Made by a program: the position numbers and the translations under genes. The notes below the pieces were generated by a model. That model searched no databases, was not told where the DNA came from, and worked only from the letters and a program-made list of their open reading frames with translations. DNA of 64,000 bases from Tectiglobus sp965247245 (lineage in GTDB: Bacteria > Pseudomonadota > Alphaproteobacteria > Rhizobiales > Hyphomicrobiaceae): contig CBDFGV010000003.1 of the NCBI GenBank assembly GCA_965247245.1, positions 4,712,001 to 4,776,000 of the forward strand. The letters are read 5' to 3'. Positions 8,063-17,513 of the stretch are shown piece by piece. Position 1 is the stretch's first letter; every line of letters begins with the position of its first letter.

Positions 8063-9196
8063 CTATTCAAGCAATTCCGTGCGGTACTTGGCGAGCTTTT
8101 CAGGATCGACCTTAACGCCCAGACCCGGGCCGCTAGGCACGTGCACCAGGCCATCGCGAACGGGAAACGGTTCGCTCAAGATGTCCTCTTCTGTGTAATA
8201 GGTCGCCATATAGAACTCACAACCAAGGTGGAGATCCGGCAGCGCCGCCATCAAGTGCGCACCTGCCGCGTGTGCAACCCCAGTCTCGAACATGCAGCCG
8301 CCATAGACATCAATCCCGCCACAGCGTGCGATTGCGGCGACTTCCAAGGCACGGCGGATCCCTCCAGATTTCATGATCTTGAGCGCGAAGATGTCTGCAA
8401 TCCGCATCGAGACGCCCGCTACAGCTTCGCGCGGATTGAAAACCGATTCATCTGCCATGATAGGCGTATCGATTGCGCGCGTGATCTCAGCCAGCGCAGC
8501 GCGCTCATGCATTTTTACCGGCTGTTCGATGAAAGTCAGGCCAAACGGTTCAAGGTCGCGTAATGTTCGCACTGCATCGTAGGCCCGCAAGCCTTGATTG
8601 TAGTCTATCCGAATGCTCAACGCGTCGCCGTAGATCTCGCGCAGCTTCTCGATCCGCATTCTATCGAATTCATGGGCATTGAAACCTGTCTTGATCTTCA
8701 AGATTCGGACGCCATCGGTATAGAGCTTGGCGATATCTTCCAGGTCTGCGTCAAAGTCAGGGTTTGCTACGGAAAAGCTCATCGGAACGCTTTCCCTGTG
8801 ACGGCCACCTACGAGTTCAGAAATCGATAGCCCTGAGAGTTGGCCTGTTATATCGAGCAGTGCAGTTTCCAGCGCGGCCTTTGCTTCCGGGCAACCAACC
8901 ACGGTTCTGTCAGCCATCGCAAGATGCCGTTCGACTTGAACCGGGTCAGCGCCAATAAGATGGGGCCTCAAGTATCGATGCAGCGCACCAGCATTGCTCT
9001 CGACGGTGCCGGTAAAGACTGGCCATGGTGATGCTTCGCCCCACCCCGTGATGCCGCCGTCGGTTACGACTTCCAAGATAACGCTGTTGATCCGTGCGAC
9101 ATCGCCACTGCCATGCGAGTGAACAGCCTTTGCTGGGACATCAATGATGTGAACGCGAATACGTTCAATCTTCTGCTTGGTCGGGTGGGTAGGCAT
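8063..9196 (-). CDS. Enolase-superfamily enzyme, muconate-lactonizing subgroup
   Basis: A 377-residue mandelate racemase/muconate lactonizing enzyme. Catalytic signature: KIKTG (Lys167 and Lys169, the KxK base), metal ligands Asp198 (RIDYNQG), Glu224 (FIEQP) and Asp249 (MADES), and Lys273 or Lys276 in ALKIMKSGG. This arrangement is that of the MLE subgroup (muconate cycloisomerase, dipeptide epimerase, N-succinylamino-acid racemase, cis-3-hydroxyproline dehydratase). Sequence alone does not choose among them. It forms a carboxylate enolate stabilised by Mg2+ in the cytoplasm. It converges with the luciferase-like gene and lies 197 bp downstream of the amidohydrolase operon in the same direction. 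Confidence 0.88.
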   Translation of the reverse strand: MPTHPTKQKIERIRVHIIDVPAKAVHSHGSGDVARINSVILEVVTDGGITGWGEASPWPVFTGTVESNAGALHRYLRPHLIGADPVQVERHLAMADRTVVGCPEAKAALETALLDITGQLSGLSISELVGGRHRESVPMSFSVANPDFDADLEDIAKLYTDGVRILKIKTGFNAHEFDRMRIEKLREIYGDALSIRIDYNQGLRAYDAVRTLRDLEPFGLTFIEQPVKMHERAALAEITRAIDTPIMADESVFNPREAVAGVSMRIADIFALKIMKSGGIRRALEVAAIARCGGIDVYGGCMFETGVAHAAGAHLMAALPDLHLGCEFYMATYYTEEDILSEPFPVRDGLVHVPSGPGLGVKVDPEKLAKYRTELLE

Positions 9197-9393
9197 AAGA
9201 AACGCTGATCAGTTGGTCGGATCAAACCATAATGTCAGCGCGCGTCGGTTCGTCAAGCAACAGCTTCTTGAATTTCAGAGATGTGTGACTGGGGCATCTG
9301 CGACCGCCAACAGAAGCTCGAATGACATGACCTCCTTTGGTCTATGGTAGACACACAGCGTACGATGATCTCCCGGGTGTTCAGTACGCCTTC

Positions 9394-10632
9394 TTAGCAG
9401 CTCGCAGGTGGAATCCGGTCCGGTAGATTGAACATGCGTTGCGCATTTCGGCCGAGTATGTTGCGCTTCTGGTCCTCGTTCAGAAATGGCAGATCATAAA
9501 TCACGCGTGGAGTATCGAAGTCAAAATGCGGCCAATCTGAAGACCACAGCAACTGGGTCTCGGCATTGATCATTTCGAACGTGAGTTCTAACGCCTTCAT
9601 GTTACTCGCCTCCATCGGCTGGCTCGAATACCAGCAGTGTTGGCGCATATATTCACTCGGCGGCATTTTCAGAGCCGGCGCTTCTGACTGGCGCATCAGG
9701 AACTGATCATCGAGCCGCTGCATCAGGAATGGCACCCAGGCAAGTCCACTTTCGACCCAAAGTGACTTGAGCTTTGGAAAGCGTGCCGGGATGCCCTGCA
9801 ATATCCAGTTCGTCATGTGGACCATGTTGCACCAGACAAACCCTAGTGCATGCATGCCCAGGAACGTTGGGATCGTGGCAAGCGACGGGTCCTGCCAGTG
9901 ATAACCGGCGTGAAAGCATATCGGCTTGCCACTTTCCTCTATCATGCGGTAGAGCCGCATGTACTCATTGGCGTGGACAGGCTTGTAGCGCGTTGATGTA
10001 ACCGTGAAACCAACGACGCGATCGTTGTTGGCGTACTCCTCAACCACCTTACAGGCTTCATCCGGCGTGTTGAATGGCAGGTACGCCAGAGCAATGATGC
10101 CATTGTCGTCACTCAACAGCTTGTCGCAAACCCAGCGGTTATAGGCATTGCCAAGAGCGACTTCCATCTGCACCTGAGGATGCATCCCAAGGAACAGCAT
10201 GGACGTCGGGAACACGACCATATAGGCGCAGGCAAGTCCTTCCATCGCTCGACGTGTCAGGATGACATCCCGATGGATACCTTTCGGGGCATCAATCTTT
10301 TCACGTTGGCTCGATTGGTGCGGGATGCGACCACCAACATCCTGGTAGCGCAATCCGAAATCACCAACCAGCCCGTAAGGCGGTGAGCCGACGCGTTCGC
10401 TATGGTATAGTTCGGCCTGATCTCGAAGCACTGGGTCATCGATGTAGCGCACGATCTCGCTCCACGAGACAGACTCAACGTGATGCGCATCTATATCGAC
10501 GATTGTCCAGTCCGCGTAGCCATGAGCATCAGCATGCTCACGCGAGTGGCGGAGGTATTCACGCGTGTCGGTATAAGTATCGATATCCTGCAAACCCGGT
10601 GAACTGACATGCCCGCTTCGTTGATCCATCAT
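9394..10632 (-). CDS. Amidohydrolase_2 (ACMSD-like) metal-dependent hydrolase/decarboxylase
   Basis: A 412-residue TIM-barrel amidohydrolase related to aminocarboxymuconate-semialdehyde decarboxylase. Visible metal or catalytic residues are IDAHH (Asp48, His50, His51), FHAGYH (His241, His245) and SSDWPHFD with Asp366. Relatives decarboxylate or hydrolyse aromatic and carboxylic substrates using Zn2+. The start overlaps the preceding unknown gene by 4 bp (ATGA type), indicating translational coupling in an operon Rieske protein - unknown - amidohydrolase. With the Rieske protein upstream, aromatic ring breakdown is a reasonable guess. The specific substrate cannot be read from the sequence. 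Confidence 0.87.
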   Translation of the reverse strand: MMDQRSGHVSSPGLQDIDTYTDTREYLRHSREHADAHGYADWTIVDIDAHHVESVSWSEIVRYIDDPVLRDQAELYHSERVGSPPYGLVGDFGLRYQDVGGRIPHQSSQREKIDAPKGIHRDVILTRRAMEGLACAYMVVFPTSMLFLGMHPQVQMEVALGNAYNRWVCDKLLSDDNGIIALAYLPFNTPDEACKVVEEYANNDRVVGFTVTSTRYKPVHANEYMRLYRMIEESGKPICFHAGYHWQDPSLATIPTFLGMHALGFVWCNMVHMTNWILQGIPARFPKLKSLWVESGLAWVPFLMQRLDDQFLMRQSEAPALKMPPSEYMRQHCWYSSQPMEASNMKALELTFEMINAETQLLWSSDWPHFDFDTPRVIYDLPFLNEDQKRNILGRNAQRMFNLPDRIPPASC

Positions 10633-11027
10633 GACGAAGGCTCCTTCGATCCCGTCTCACTCTCAAGATCGGAATCAGTCAAAAGGTGGTAGTCTTCGGG
10701 TCTGCGGCGCGACCAGAGGCCAAACTCCATCGGGCCGAGGCGAAGAGCACGTAAAACCTCGGTAGTAACTGTCAGGGCTTCGGTTGGTGTCACGATCTCA
10801 TCGTATTGACCTTCGAGCGGCCGAAAGGTTCGCCCGCCACCATCTGTTTTCCGAGCGTAGAGTTTTACCGCAGCCGTCATCAGCAACCGGGCAGCGTCGT
10901 CAGAGATGCGATCTTCTTCCCCTGCATCCAAGGCGTTCTGAACCTGCTCCCATAATCGCTCAGCGGCATCCTCAACTTCGCGATAAGGATCGTTAGCACC
11001 ATCGAATTCTGGCTTTTTACTCGGCAT
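10629..11027 (-). CDS. Conserved-looking protein of unknown function between Rieske and amidohydrolase genes
   Basis: A 132-residue protein starting at ATG 11027 (MPSKKPEFDG). The frame extends upstream to 11066, but this start overlaps the end of the Rieske gene by 11 bp, a typical operon junction. It is soluble and acidic in its first half, with helices around EVEDAAERLWEQVQNALDAG and ARLLMTAAVKLYARK. A conserved-looking core reads TEVLRALRLGPMEFGLWSRRRPED. There is no Cys cluster or membrane segment. I do not recognise the family. Tight coupling on both sides suggests an accessory subunit of the same pathway, for example of the amidohydrolase or of a Rieske-dependent oxygenase. Confidence 0.7.
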   Translation of the reverse strand: MPSKKPEFDGANDPYREVEDAAERLWEQVQNALDAGEEDRISDDAARLLMTAAVKLYARKTDGGGRTFRPLEGQYDEIVTPTEALTVTTEVLRALRLGPMEFGLWSRRRPEDYHLLTDSDLESETGSKEPSS

Positions 11028-11388
11028 CACGGAGATAGACCTTTCCATCTCGTGCGAACACGTCAATCGGTGTGAGTTTCAGTCCCGGAATACCAGCATG
11101 CGCACCGGTTCGTACGTTGAACTCAGCGCCATGCCACGGACATACGATGTGGGTTTGCGCGTCATCGTACTTGCGGCCATGCACCTGCATGTCGGCATCA
11201 ATGTCGTCAATAACGCGTTTGAAGATGCGCCCCTGGCAGACCGGGCCGCCTTGATGAGGGCACACATTTCGCCAAGCGTAAAACTCACCGTCGACCTGAA
11301 ACACGCCGATATCGATGCCGTTGACCGTCAACAACTGCTTGGGGTTGTTGCTGAAATCATCGACAGATGCAATCTCATGCTCAGTCAT
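11017..11388 (-). CDS. Rieske [2Fe-2S] ferredoxin-like protein
   Basis: About 123 residues from ATG 11388; a GTG four codons upstream is an alternative start. The two Rieske motifs are seen: CPHQGG and CPWHGAEF, giving two Cys and two His ligands for a [2Fe-2S] cluster. The insert between them is longer than in small ferredoxins and includes a GPVCQGRIFKRVIDDID region. No mononuclear-iron oxygenase domain follows, so it is a stand-alone electron carrier or a small N-terminal-type oxygenase component. It is the first gene of the operon leading to the amidohydrolase at 9394-10632. Confidence 0.9.
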   Translation of the reverse strand: MTEHEIASVDDFSNNPKQLLTVNGIDIGVFQVDGEFYAWRNVCPHQGGPVCQGRIFKRVIDDIDADMQVHGRKYDDAQTHIVCPWHGAEFNVRTGAHAGIPGLKLTPIDVFARDGKVYLRDAE

Positions 11389-11565
11389 CTGGCGCACCAC
11401 AATAAAGAGCCGAATTCACGTCTGAAGTATCTTTGCAGACAACGAACACTGCGCCAATACCGCTCTGATAACTATCATTGTGATGTTGGCAACGTGACGA
11501 ACGCAAGTGACAACAACGTATTGCAAGTCACACACGAGAAGTAGACGACGAGATCAGCCGATGCG

Positions 11566-12498
11566 CTAAAGCGCATCAATCCCGCGTTGAGCCTTAGCGG
11601 CGATGTCTGATTGATCCACATACCAGCGGGCCATCACGCCGAGGCGGATGGCGAACTGCGAGTCGAAACGCAGTTCAGGTGCCTGGAACTTAGGGTAGGC
11701 CTGTTTAGCACGTTCGAACCATTGCTGGGCCGTTTTCGGATCTCGCTCCGCGCAAAAGAAGATTGCTTCGGCATGGCACTGGCCAAGGCGGTAGGCAGCC
11801 AGGACATGTCCTGCGTCAGCCGCGCGCGTCAGCCACGCCTCGGCTTCCTTCGCTTGCTTCGTCTCGCCACCTCTGAGACCACTGGCTAGCAGAAAACCCA
11901 AGCGCGCCATCGAGGCAACATGGCCGCCACTGGCAGCTACCCGCAAAGCCTCTTTACTCTTTGCTTGTTGGTGTTGGTGCCAAAAGGCACTCCCCATGGT
12001 GGCAGCAGCACCGCGATGACCCAATGTCATGAGCACACGAATGCGATCGTACTCTCCTGGGCCGGCGTCTAAAATGGTTCGGGCTTCCGAAATGCCGGCT
12101 CTCGCGGCCAATCGCAACCAACCTGTTGTGTTGCGATCGCGCCGGCTCGACTTGCGACCATGCTTGACGTTGAACATCGCAAGGTTCCAGTAGGCTGCTG
12201 CAATGCCACGCTTGCCGGCTTTCCGCCAGGCTCGATCTGCTTGAATGGATGCTTGCTTGCGGAGCTTGCCTCCCATTGGAACGGCATTGACCCACTTCAA
12301 CGCATGGTAGTTGTGAGTGCCAACGGCGTCGCGTTGAACATAGGCCATGGCGCCGTAGAGTATCTGTGCAGTGTCGAGGTGGCCCTGCGTTACCAGTTGG
12401 CCGACGAAGCGTCGTTCCTGAACTCTGATCCATTCAGGAGGCATCACGAACCCGACACAGACCAATAGGACACCGGCGAAGAATGTATAGCGATGCAC
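11566..12498 (-). CDS. Sel1/TPR-like repeat protein with N-terminal membrane anchor
   Basis: About 310 residues from GTG 12498; a TTG at 12546 is an alternative start. The GTG start gives a clean signal anchor, HRYTFFAGVLLVCVGFVMPP. The body contains degenerate Sel1-like repeats of about 36 residues, with A-A-x-x-G-x-x-x-A and A-x-x-x-L-G-x-x patterns, for example AASGGHVASMARLGFLLASG and AADAGHVLAAYRLGQCHAEA. Such proteins are scaffolds for protein contacts at the envelope. The upstream frame stays open as far as the stop of the DUF6455-like gene at 12679, which I take as chance. No functional context is evident. Confidence 0.75.
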   Translation of the reverse strand: MHRYTFFAGVLLVCVGFVMPPEWIRVQERRFVGQLVTQGHLDTAQILYGAMAYVQRDAVGTHNYHALKWVNAVPMGGKLRKQASIQADRAWRKAGKRGIAAAYWNLAMFNVKHGRKSSRRDRNTTGWLRLAARAGISEARTILDAGPGEYDRIRVLMTLGHRGAAATMGSAFWHQHQQAKSKEALRVAASGGHVASMARLGFLLASGLRGGETKQAKEAEAWLTRAADAGHVLAAYRLGQCHAEAIFFCAERDPKTAQQWFERAKQAYPKFQAPELRFDSQFAIRLGVMARWYVDQSDIAAKAQRGIDAL

Positions 12499-12678
12499 GT
12501 TGCAACTCGTAATCAACTTGAACTCGGCCAAGTATCCCAAAGCCAAGTTAATTATTCTTTGGATTTGGTCAGTAGCGAATGAGCAGACCAGGAGTAGGCA
12601 AATCGGTTTGAGCCGTGCCTTCAGCTGAACGGCAACGCTCTCCAGCTGCTCAGGCTTAATCGTTTCTGAATGTGTGCG

Positions 12679-13008
12679 TCAGGAATGGTCAGGTTTGCCG
12701 ACAATAAGTTGGTCAATCTTGTCGGCGTTGGGGCAATAGCTGGCCTGTCCGGCCTCCCAGTTGCCTGCTGCCAAGTCGCGCATGCACTGTTCTGGGTCAG
12801 CGCACTGCTTGCATGCAGATTTCAAGGCTTGAAAAAGCTCAGGGTCAGTTTCGTGAAGGTATTCTTCGTCGACGCCGACTTGCGTGAGGCGTTCGCCAAG
12901 AAGATCTTCGCGCTCTAGATCTTGGGATTGATTGGACGGCTGCGTGCTCTCATCCGCAGATCTTTGCGGGTCAAACAATGCTCTGAGCTTGCGTATGATA
13001 GAGTTCAT
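12679..13008 (-). CDS. DUF6455-like small protein
   Basis: A 109-residue cytoplasmic protein. After a charged, low-complexity first third comes a compact domain: LTQVGVDEEYL, then ACKQCADPEQCMRDLAAGNW, ending in ASYCPNADKIDQL. The Cys pattern (CxxC, a further C, then YCPNA) is characteristic of the alphaproteobacterial DUF6455 family and may bind metal or a cluster. The function is unknown. It lies upstream of the Sel1-repeat gene in the same direction, with a gap of about 180 bp, so co-transcription is possible but not shown. Confidence 0.8.
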   Translation of the reverse strand: MNSIIRKLRALFDPQRSADESTQPSNQSQDLEREDLLGERLTQVGVDEEYLHETDPELFQALKSACKQCADPEQCMRDLAAGNWEAGQASYCPNADKIDQLIVGKPDHS

Positions 13009-13204
13009 AACAGGACTTGCTGTTTAGCACTGTTGCAGTGTGCGACACAGGTAGTGTAACTCCTATCGCCCAAGGTCCCCATTGATCTGGATCAAGGCTT
13101 CAACCGAGAGCCGGGCTGTTCAGTCTCTTGAACTCGTTGGAAGACTACTCTTGCGACGTCCCAAGCTGCCGATGAGCAGCGTGCCTGCATCCTGATCAGC
13201 AATA

Positions 13205-14851
13205 TCAGACGCTCGAACTTGGCAACGGTTCTTTCCCTCTCACGAGGTCCGCCCCTTTTTCCCCGATCATCATCGTCGCGGCATTGAGATTGGCAGAGAG
13301 CATGGTCGGCATGATCGAGGCATCGATCACGCGTAGTGCATCGATGCCGTGCACACGCAGTTTGTCATCAACGACGGCCAGGGGATCCGAAGCCGGACCC
13401 ATCTTGCAGGTGCCCATGGGGTGAAACGTTGTTGTTCCGTAGCGTTGCGCGACTGCAAGCAGCTCATCGTCTGATTGCACGTCAGGGCCAGGAATGGATT
13501 CCTTTTCATAGTATGGCTTCAACGGATCTGAAGCGAGGAGTTTGCGCGCAAGCTTGAGCCCGGCCAGCAACACACGTCGATCGTGCTCTTCTGCAAGATA
13601 GTTGGGCTGGATGGTTGGTTGCTCAAACGGGCTATCCGAGCGAATGCGGACATACCCTTTACTCTCGGGACGCTGCTGCCAGGCAGCCACGGTCATACCG
13701 GGCTGGCGCTCTAGCTCCCCTTGTACACCCTCATTATAGCTTGCAGGCGTGAAGGTCATTTGAATGTCCGAGCTATCGGCAGCCTCGCCTGAATGCCAGA
13801 AGCAGTACACGAGAGTAGGGTTCAATGTGAGAAGGCCCTTGCGTCGTGTAACCCAATTTGCCACTTCCCACGCAAGGCTGAGACCGCGTGTCTTCTCGTT
13901 AATCGTCGAGATGTTCTTCACGCGAGCCACAAGCCGCGGTGCGTAGTGATCACGCAAGTTCTCGCCGACACCAGCCAACTCGTGGCGAACTTCAATACCT
14001 TGCGCGCGCAGAACATCTCCAGGACCAATACCAGAGAGCTGCAGCAACTGTGGCGAGTTATAAGTTCCGCCGGAAAGAATGACTTCTCGGTTGGCCGTCA
14101 GTTGTTTGTCTTTACCGCCAGCCCCGCCATGCCGATACCGAAGACCGACTGCGCGGCCGTTCTCGATAACAATTCGTGTGACATGGGCCTTCGTAATGAC
14201 TTGCAGATTCGGCCGCTTCATCGCGGGGCGTAGATAAGCACCTGCGGTACTGACGCGGCGGCCATTCTTAATCGTTCTTTGTACGTAGGAGACGCCTTCC
14301 TGCTTTGCGCCGTTGTAGTCAGGGTTCCTTGGAATGCCATTCTGGACGCACCCTTCGATGAATGCTTCGCAGAGTGGATGGCGCCACTCAAGGTCCGTAA
14401 CGGACACAGCCCCTTCACGGCCGCGATAGGTGTCATCCCCCGCACCGATCCGCCTCTCCGTGCGTCGGAAATATGGGAGAACATCCGCATAGCCCCAACC
14501 CTGATTGCCAAACTGTGCCCAGGTATCGAAGTCAAAGCGTTGCCCGCGATTATATACGTGGCCATTGATGGAACTGGAACCGCCAAGCGTCTTGCCGCGT
14601 GGAGCGAAAATTCGGCGACCGCCCGTCCAGTCGCCTTCCTCCATTTCGTACTTCCAGTTGACGCTGGCATCGTAGAACGTCTTCATGAAGCCCGCCGGGA
14701 TATGAATGAACGGATTCCAGTCACGTCCGCCGGCCTCAAGCACACAAACTTTGACGTTGGGGTCTTCACTCAGACGGTTTGCCAGGATGCAACCTGCGGA
14801 TCCCGCACCGACGATGATGTAGTCAAAGCTGTCCATGCCCGTATCACTCAT
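13205..14851 (-). CDS. GMC-family FAD oxidoreductase (choline/alcohol dehydrogenase-like)
   Basis: A 548-residue glucose-methanol-choline oxidoreductase. The FAD-binding GAGSAGC sits at 15-21. The second signature, GKTLGGSSSINGHVYNRG, follows near residue 85, and a GGTYNSPQLLQLSGIGP motif near 265. The C-terminus has the catalytic His region TTFHPMGTCKMG and a NLNAATMMIGEKGADL end. It is close in size to BetA-type choline dehydrogenase and long-chain alcohol dehydrogenases. The substrate is probably a primary alcohol, and the exact one is undetermined. It shares its direction with the enoyl-CoA hydratase gene upstream (186-bp gap), suggesting alcohol or fatty-acid oxidation. Confidence 0.9.
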   Translation of the reverse strand: MSDTGMDSFDYIIVGAGSAGCILANRLSEDPNVKVCVLEAGGRDWNPFIHIPAGFMKTFYDASVNWKYEMEEGDWTGGRRIFAPRGKTLGGSSSINGHVYNRGQRFDFDTWAQFGNQGWGYADVLPYFRRTERRIGAGDDTYRGREGAVSVTDLEWRHPLCEAFIEGCVQNGIPRNPDYNGAKQEGVSYVQRTIKNGRRVSTAGAYLRPAMKRPNLQVITKAHVTRIVIENGRAVGLRYRHGGAGGKDKQLTANREVILSGGTYNSPQLLQLSGIGPGDVLRAQGIEVRHELAGVGENLRDHYAPRLVARVKNISTINEKTRGLSLAWEVANWVTRRKGLLTLNPTLVYCFWHSGEAADSSDIQMTFTPASYNEGVQGELERQPGMTVAAWQQRPESKGYVRIRSDSPFEQPTIQPNYLAEEHDRRVLLAGLKLARKLLASDPLKPYYEKESIPGPDVQSDDELLAVAQRYGTTTFHPMGTCKMGPASDPLAVVDDKLRVHGIDALRVIDASIMPTMLSANLNAATMMIGEKGADLVRGKEPLPSSSV

Positions 14852-15037
14852 CTCTCAATTGCCATTCACGGCATGTTTTCGTCTTGCTAGATGCCAGCAG
14901 CTCTGGATTTCTCAGCTTCACCCGATCCTACCATCTCGCTGCCAACTTAACGAGGCGATTGGGGACGACAAGATAGAGTTGGGGGGCTGTGGCAAAGTAA
15001 GCCGGTGGCGATGGCGCACTCTACGACTTGAAGCTGT

Positions 15038-15832
15038 TCAATCGTAGTTCGGATTACGCTTTTGGCGAAAGGCAGCGACACCTTCGGAGAAGTGTTGACC
15101 GGCTCTGACTCGATCCCCTAACTCCTGCTCCAAATACTCACGGCTAAGTGCATGTTCTGCGATGCCATGGCTGATCTGCTGCTTGACCGCCTGTACAGCA
15201 TCCGGACTGTTCGCCGCGATTGTTGAGGCTGTTGCGATTGCGTCATCCAGGGCATCAGTTCCATTGGTAATGCGATTGATCAATTGAACTTGCACAGCGG
15301 ACTCGGCGTTGATCAGCCGCCCCGTCAAAATCAGATCCATGGCGTGAACGTAGCCAATTTGTTGGACAAGTTTGATGGTGGCACCACCAAAAGGGTAGAT
15401 CGACCACTTCACTTCTGGCAGTCCGAAGCGCGCATGCGGAGCCGCAATCCGAATATCTGTCGCCAATAGCAGCTCAACACCGCCGCCTGCACAATCTCCG
15501 TTCACCGCCGAAATAATTGGCTTTGTAAATGTAGTGGTCTTAAGGAGTGCGCGATTGACGAGATGCGCAGTCTCTTCAGACGCCGAAAGGTCACCGCCGA
15601 TGTCAGCACCAGCACAGTAGGCCTTGTTGCCGGCCCCTGTCAGAACAATGCAACGGCAACCATCATCGCTATTGAGCTGATCCCATAGATCTGCCAGCTC
15701 TGCCATCATCGCCCGAGACATTGCATTTCGCTTGGCCTGATTGTCGATCACGACTTGCGTCACGTAGGGTGCAGGTTGGCTAACGTGCAGAGGCAATTTG
15801 TTGGTCCTTATGTCGGCTAGTGTGTGAGCCAT
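15038..15832 (-). CDS. Enoyl-CoA hydratase/isomerase (crotonase) family
   Basis: A 264-residue crotonase from ATG 15832 (MAHTLADIR); the frame runs further upstream but this start matches the family. The first oxyanion-hole region is KRNAMSRAMM, and AYCAGADIGGDL lies in the CoA-binding loop. AVNGDCAGGGVELLLATDIR and FGLPEVKW hold the second oxyanion Gly and the acidic residue (Glu of LPE). A full hydratase usually has two Glu. The equivalent of the first is not obvious, so an isomerase or hydrolase is possible. It is divergent from an acyl-CoA ligase (106-bp gap), consistent with a small acyl-CoA pathway. Confidence 0.87.
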   Translation of the reverse strand: MAHTLADIRTNKLPLHVSQPAPYVTQVVIDNQAKRNAMSRAMMAELADLWDQLNSDDGCRCIVLTGAGNKAYCAGADIGGDLSASEETAHLVNRALLKTTTFTKPIISAVNGDCAGGGVELLLATDIRIAAPHARFGLPEVKWSIYPFGGATIKLVQQIGYVHAMDLILTGRLINAESAVQVQLINRITNGTDALDDAIATASTIAANSPDAVQAVKQQISHGIAEHALSREYLEQELGDRVRAGQHFSEGVAAFRQKRNPNYD

Positions 15833-15937
15833 TATCAGCGGGCTGGCGTGGACATGTTCGTCGAGCGACTGATAACGTTTGGTGGACGGTCCGAGCTTCA
15901 GAAATGCTGACAACTTCGAACACTATAGCGAACTCTC

Positions 15938-17509
15938 ATGAGCGCACCATACAGCCGCACGATATTCGAATTGCTCTGCGAACAGGCCGAGCGCGCGCCG
16001 GATGGTGTTGCAGCAGTTCACGGTTCCCGAAGGGTGACATACACTGAGTTGGCTGACGATGCCGGTCGACTCGCTGCTGGCTTGCGCGAGAAAGGTATTC
16101 GGCGCGGCGACCGCGTCGGCTTGTTGTCCACGAACTCGATTGAGTGGTTGGAGATCTTCTTCGCGACAACGGCGTTGGGGGCAACCCTCGTGCCGTTTAG
16201 CACGTGGTCGACGGCTAGAGAGTTGGAGTTCTTGATCAACGACTCGCGCATCCAAACATTGTTCTTGTTGAGTGGCTTGGGCGAGCAGAACTTTGCCAAC
16301 AGCATTCTTGATATGATGTCATCTGGAGCAATCCCCGCGATCAAGGAATGCTGCCTTATCGATGATGCTGCCATGCCATCGATGACTGGGCTCAATGATT
16401 GGCGCAGCGATCAGCCACTATCGCAATTGCCACCGGGTGAGCTGGCGAGTGCGAATGACACCCTTCTGCTGCTTTACACATCTGGATCAAGCAATCGACC
16501 GAAGTCGGTGCCGCTCGAGCACTACGCCGCCATCGAAAATGGCTTCAATATTGGCGAGCGGCAGGGCCTCGAAGCCGGAGACCGCGTCTTGATATCAATC
16601 CCATTGTTCTGGTCATACGGTTCCGTCAATGCGCTACCGGCAATCCTCACCCATGGTGCTACACTCGTACTTCAGGATCGCTTCGAGCCTGCCGGTGCTT
16701 TGGATCTCATTGAACAGCAGCAATGCACGGCCATCTATACCTTGCCAGCGATGACCAACACCCTTGTCGGACACGAAACGTTCCGACCAGAGCGAACGTC
16801 CTCACTTAGAACTGGAGTAACGATCGGCGCTCCGCAGGACATCACGAAGGCAGCCAACGAACTTGGCGCACGGGAAATCTGCAACATCTATGGAGCGACC
16901 GAAAACTACGGCAACTGCTGCGTCACGCCCCATCATTGGCCGCTGCAGCAGCGCGCGAGTTGTCAGGGGCCACCCCTGCCAGGCGTCAGCATCCGAATTC
17001 GAGACACTGAAAGTGGAGAGTTGCTGGGATCAGGTGAAGTTGGGGAGATCGAAGTTCGCGGATACTTGACTCGCGGGTATGACGGCAACAGCGCATCTGC
17101 GAACGCACAGTCTTTCACCGGCGATGGCTATTTTAGAACGAATGATCTCGGCTCACTGGACGCTGACGGATACCTGCATTTTGCGGGGCGTCGGTCAGAA
17201 ATGATCAAGCGCTCAGGTATCAATGTCTCACCGGCTGAAGTTGAAGAAGTTCTGCAACAGCATGCCGATGTAGCATTGGCTGGAGTAACGGGTATTGCTG
17301 ACGAGGATCGCGGTGAGATTATCGTCTGCTATCTGGTCGCTCGCCCGGGCCGCACGATCACTCCGGAAGACGTCAAGGAATTCTGTCGTGAGCGCCTGTC
17401 ACGTTACAAGGTGCCGGATCGACTGATTGTTGCCGAGAACCTACCGTTGACGGCAACTGGAAAACTGTTGCGGCGCGAGTTGAAAGCGCTGGCAGCGAAA
17501 GGGGAGTAA
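15938..17509 (+). CDS. AMP-forming acyl-CoA ligase (class I adenylate-forming)
   Basis: A 523-residue ANL-superfamily enzyme. The P-loop-like A3 motif LLLLYTSGSSNRPKSVPLEH lies near 175-194, with NIYGATENYGN (A5) near 310. YFRTNDLGSLDADGYLHFAGR (A7/A8) and the C-terminal catalytic Lys region PLTATGKLLRRELK complete the set. It activates a carboxylic acid with ATP and loads CoA in the cytoplasm. The quinone oxidoreductase gene starts only 4 bp after its stop, so the two form an operon. It is divergent from enoyl-CoA hydratase. Probable role: entry step for a fatty, aromatic or terpenoid acid. The acyl specificity is not readable. Confidence 0.92.
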   Translation: MSAPYSRTIFELLCEQAERAPDGVAAVHGSRRVTYTELADDAGRLAAGLREKGIRRGDRVGLLSTNSIEWLEIFFATTALGATLVPFSTWSTARELEFLINDSRIQTLFLLSGLGEQNFANSILDMMSSGAIPAIKECCLIDDAAMPSMTGLNDWRSDQPLSQLPPGELASANDTLLLLYTSGSSNRPKSVPLEHYAAIENGFNIGERQGLEAGDRVLISIPLFWSYGSVNALPAILTHGATLVLQDRFEPAGALDLIEQQQCTAIYTLPAMTNTLVGHETFRPERTSSLRTGVTIGAPQDITKAANELGAREICNIYGATENYGNCCVTPHHWPLQQRASCQGPPLPGVSIRIRDTESGELLGSGEVGEIEVRGYLTRGYDGNSASANAQSFTGDGYFRTNDLGSLDADGYLHFAGRRSEMIKRSGINVSPAEVEEVLQQHADVALAGVTGIADEDRGEIIVCYLVARPGRTITPEDVKEFCRERLSRYKVPDRLIVAENLPLTATGKLLRRELKALAAKGE

Positions 17510-17513
17510 TGTC

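Noticed and set aside
11098..11544. 148-codon plus-strand frame across the Rieske gene
   Set aside because: Antisense to two clear Rieske motifs; no start or domain support.
12679..12681. TGA between the DUF6455-like gene and the Sel1-repeat gene, with the frame open across the gap
   Set aside because: At first it resembled another recoded UGA, but the gap encodes no conserved motif and the downstream gene begins with its own signal anchor. Chance open frame.
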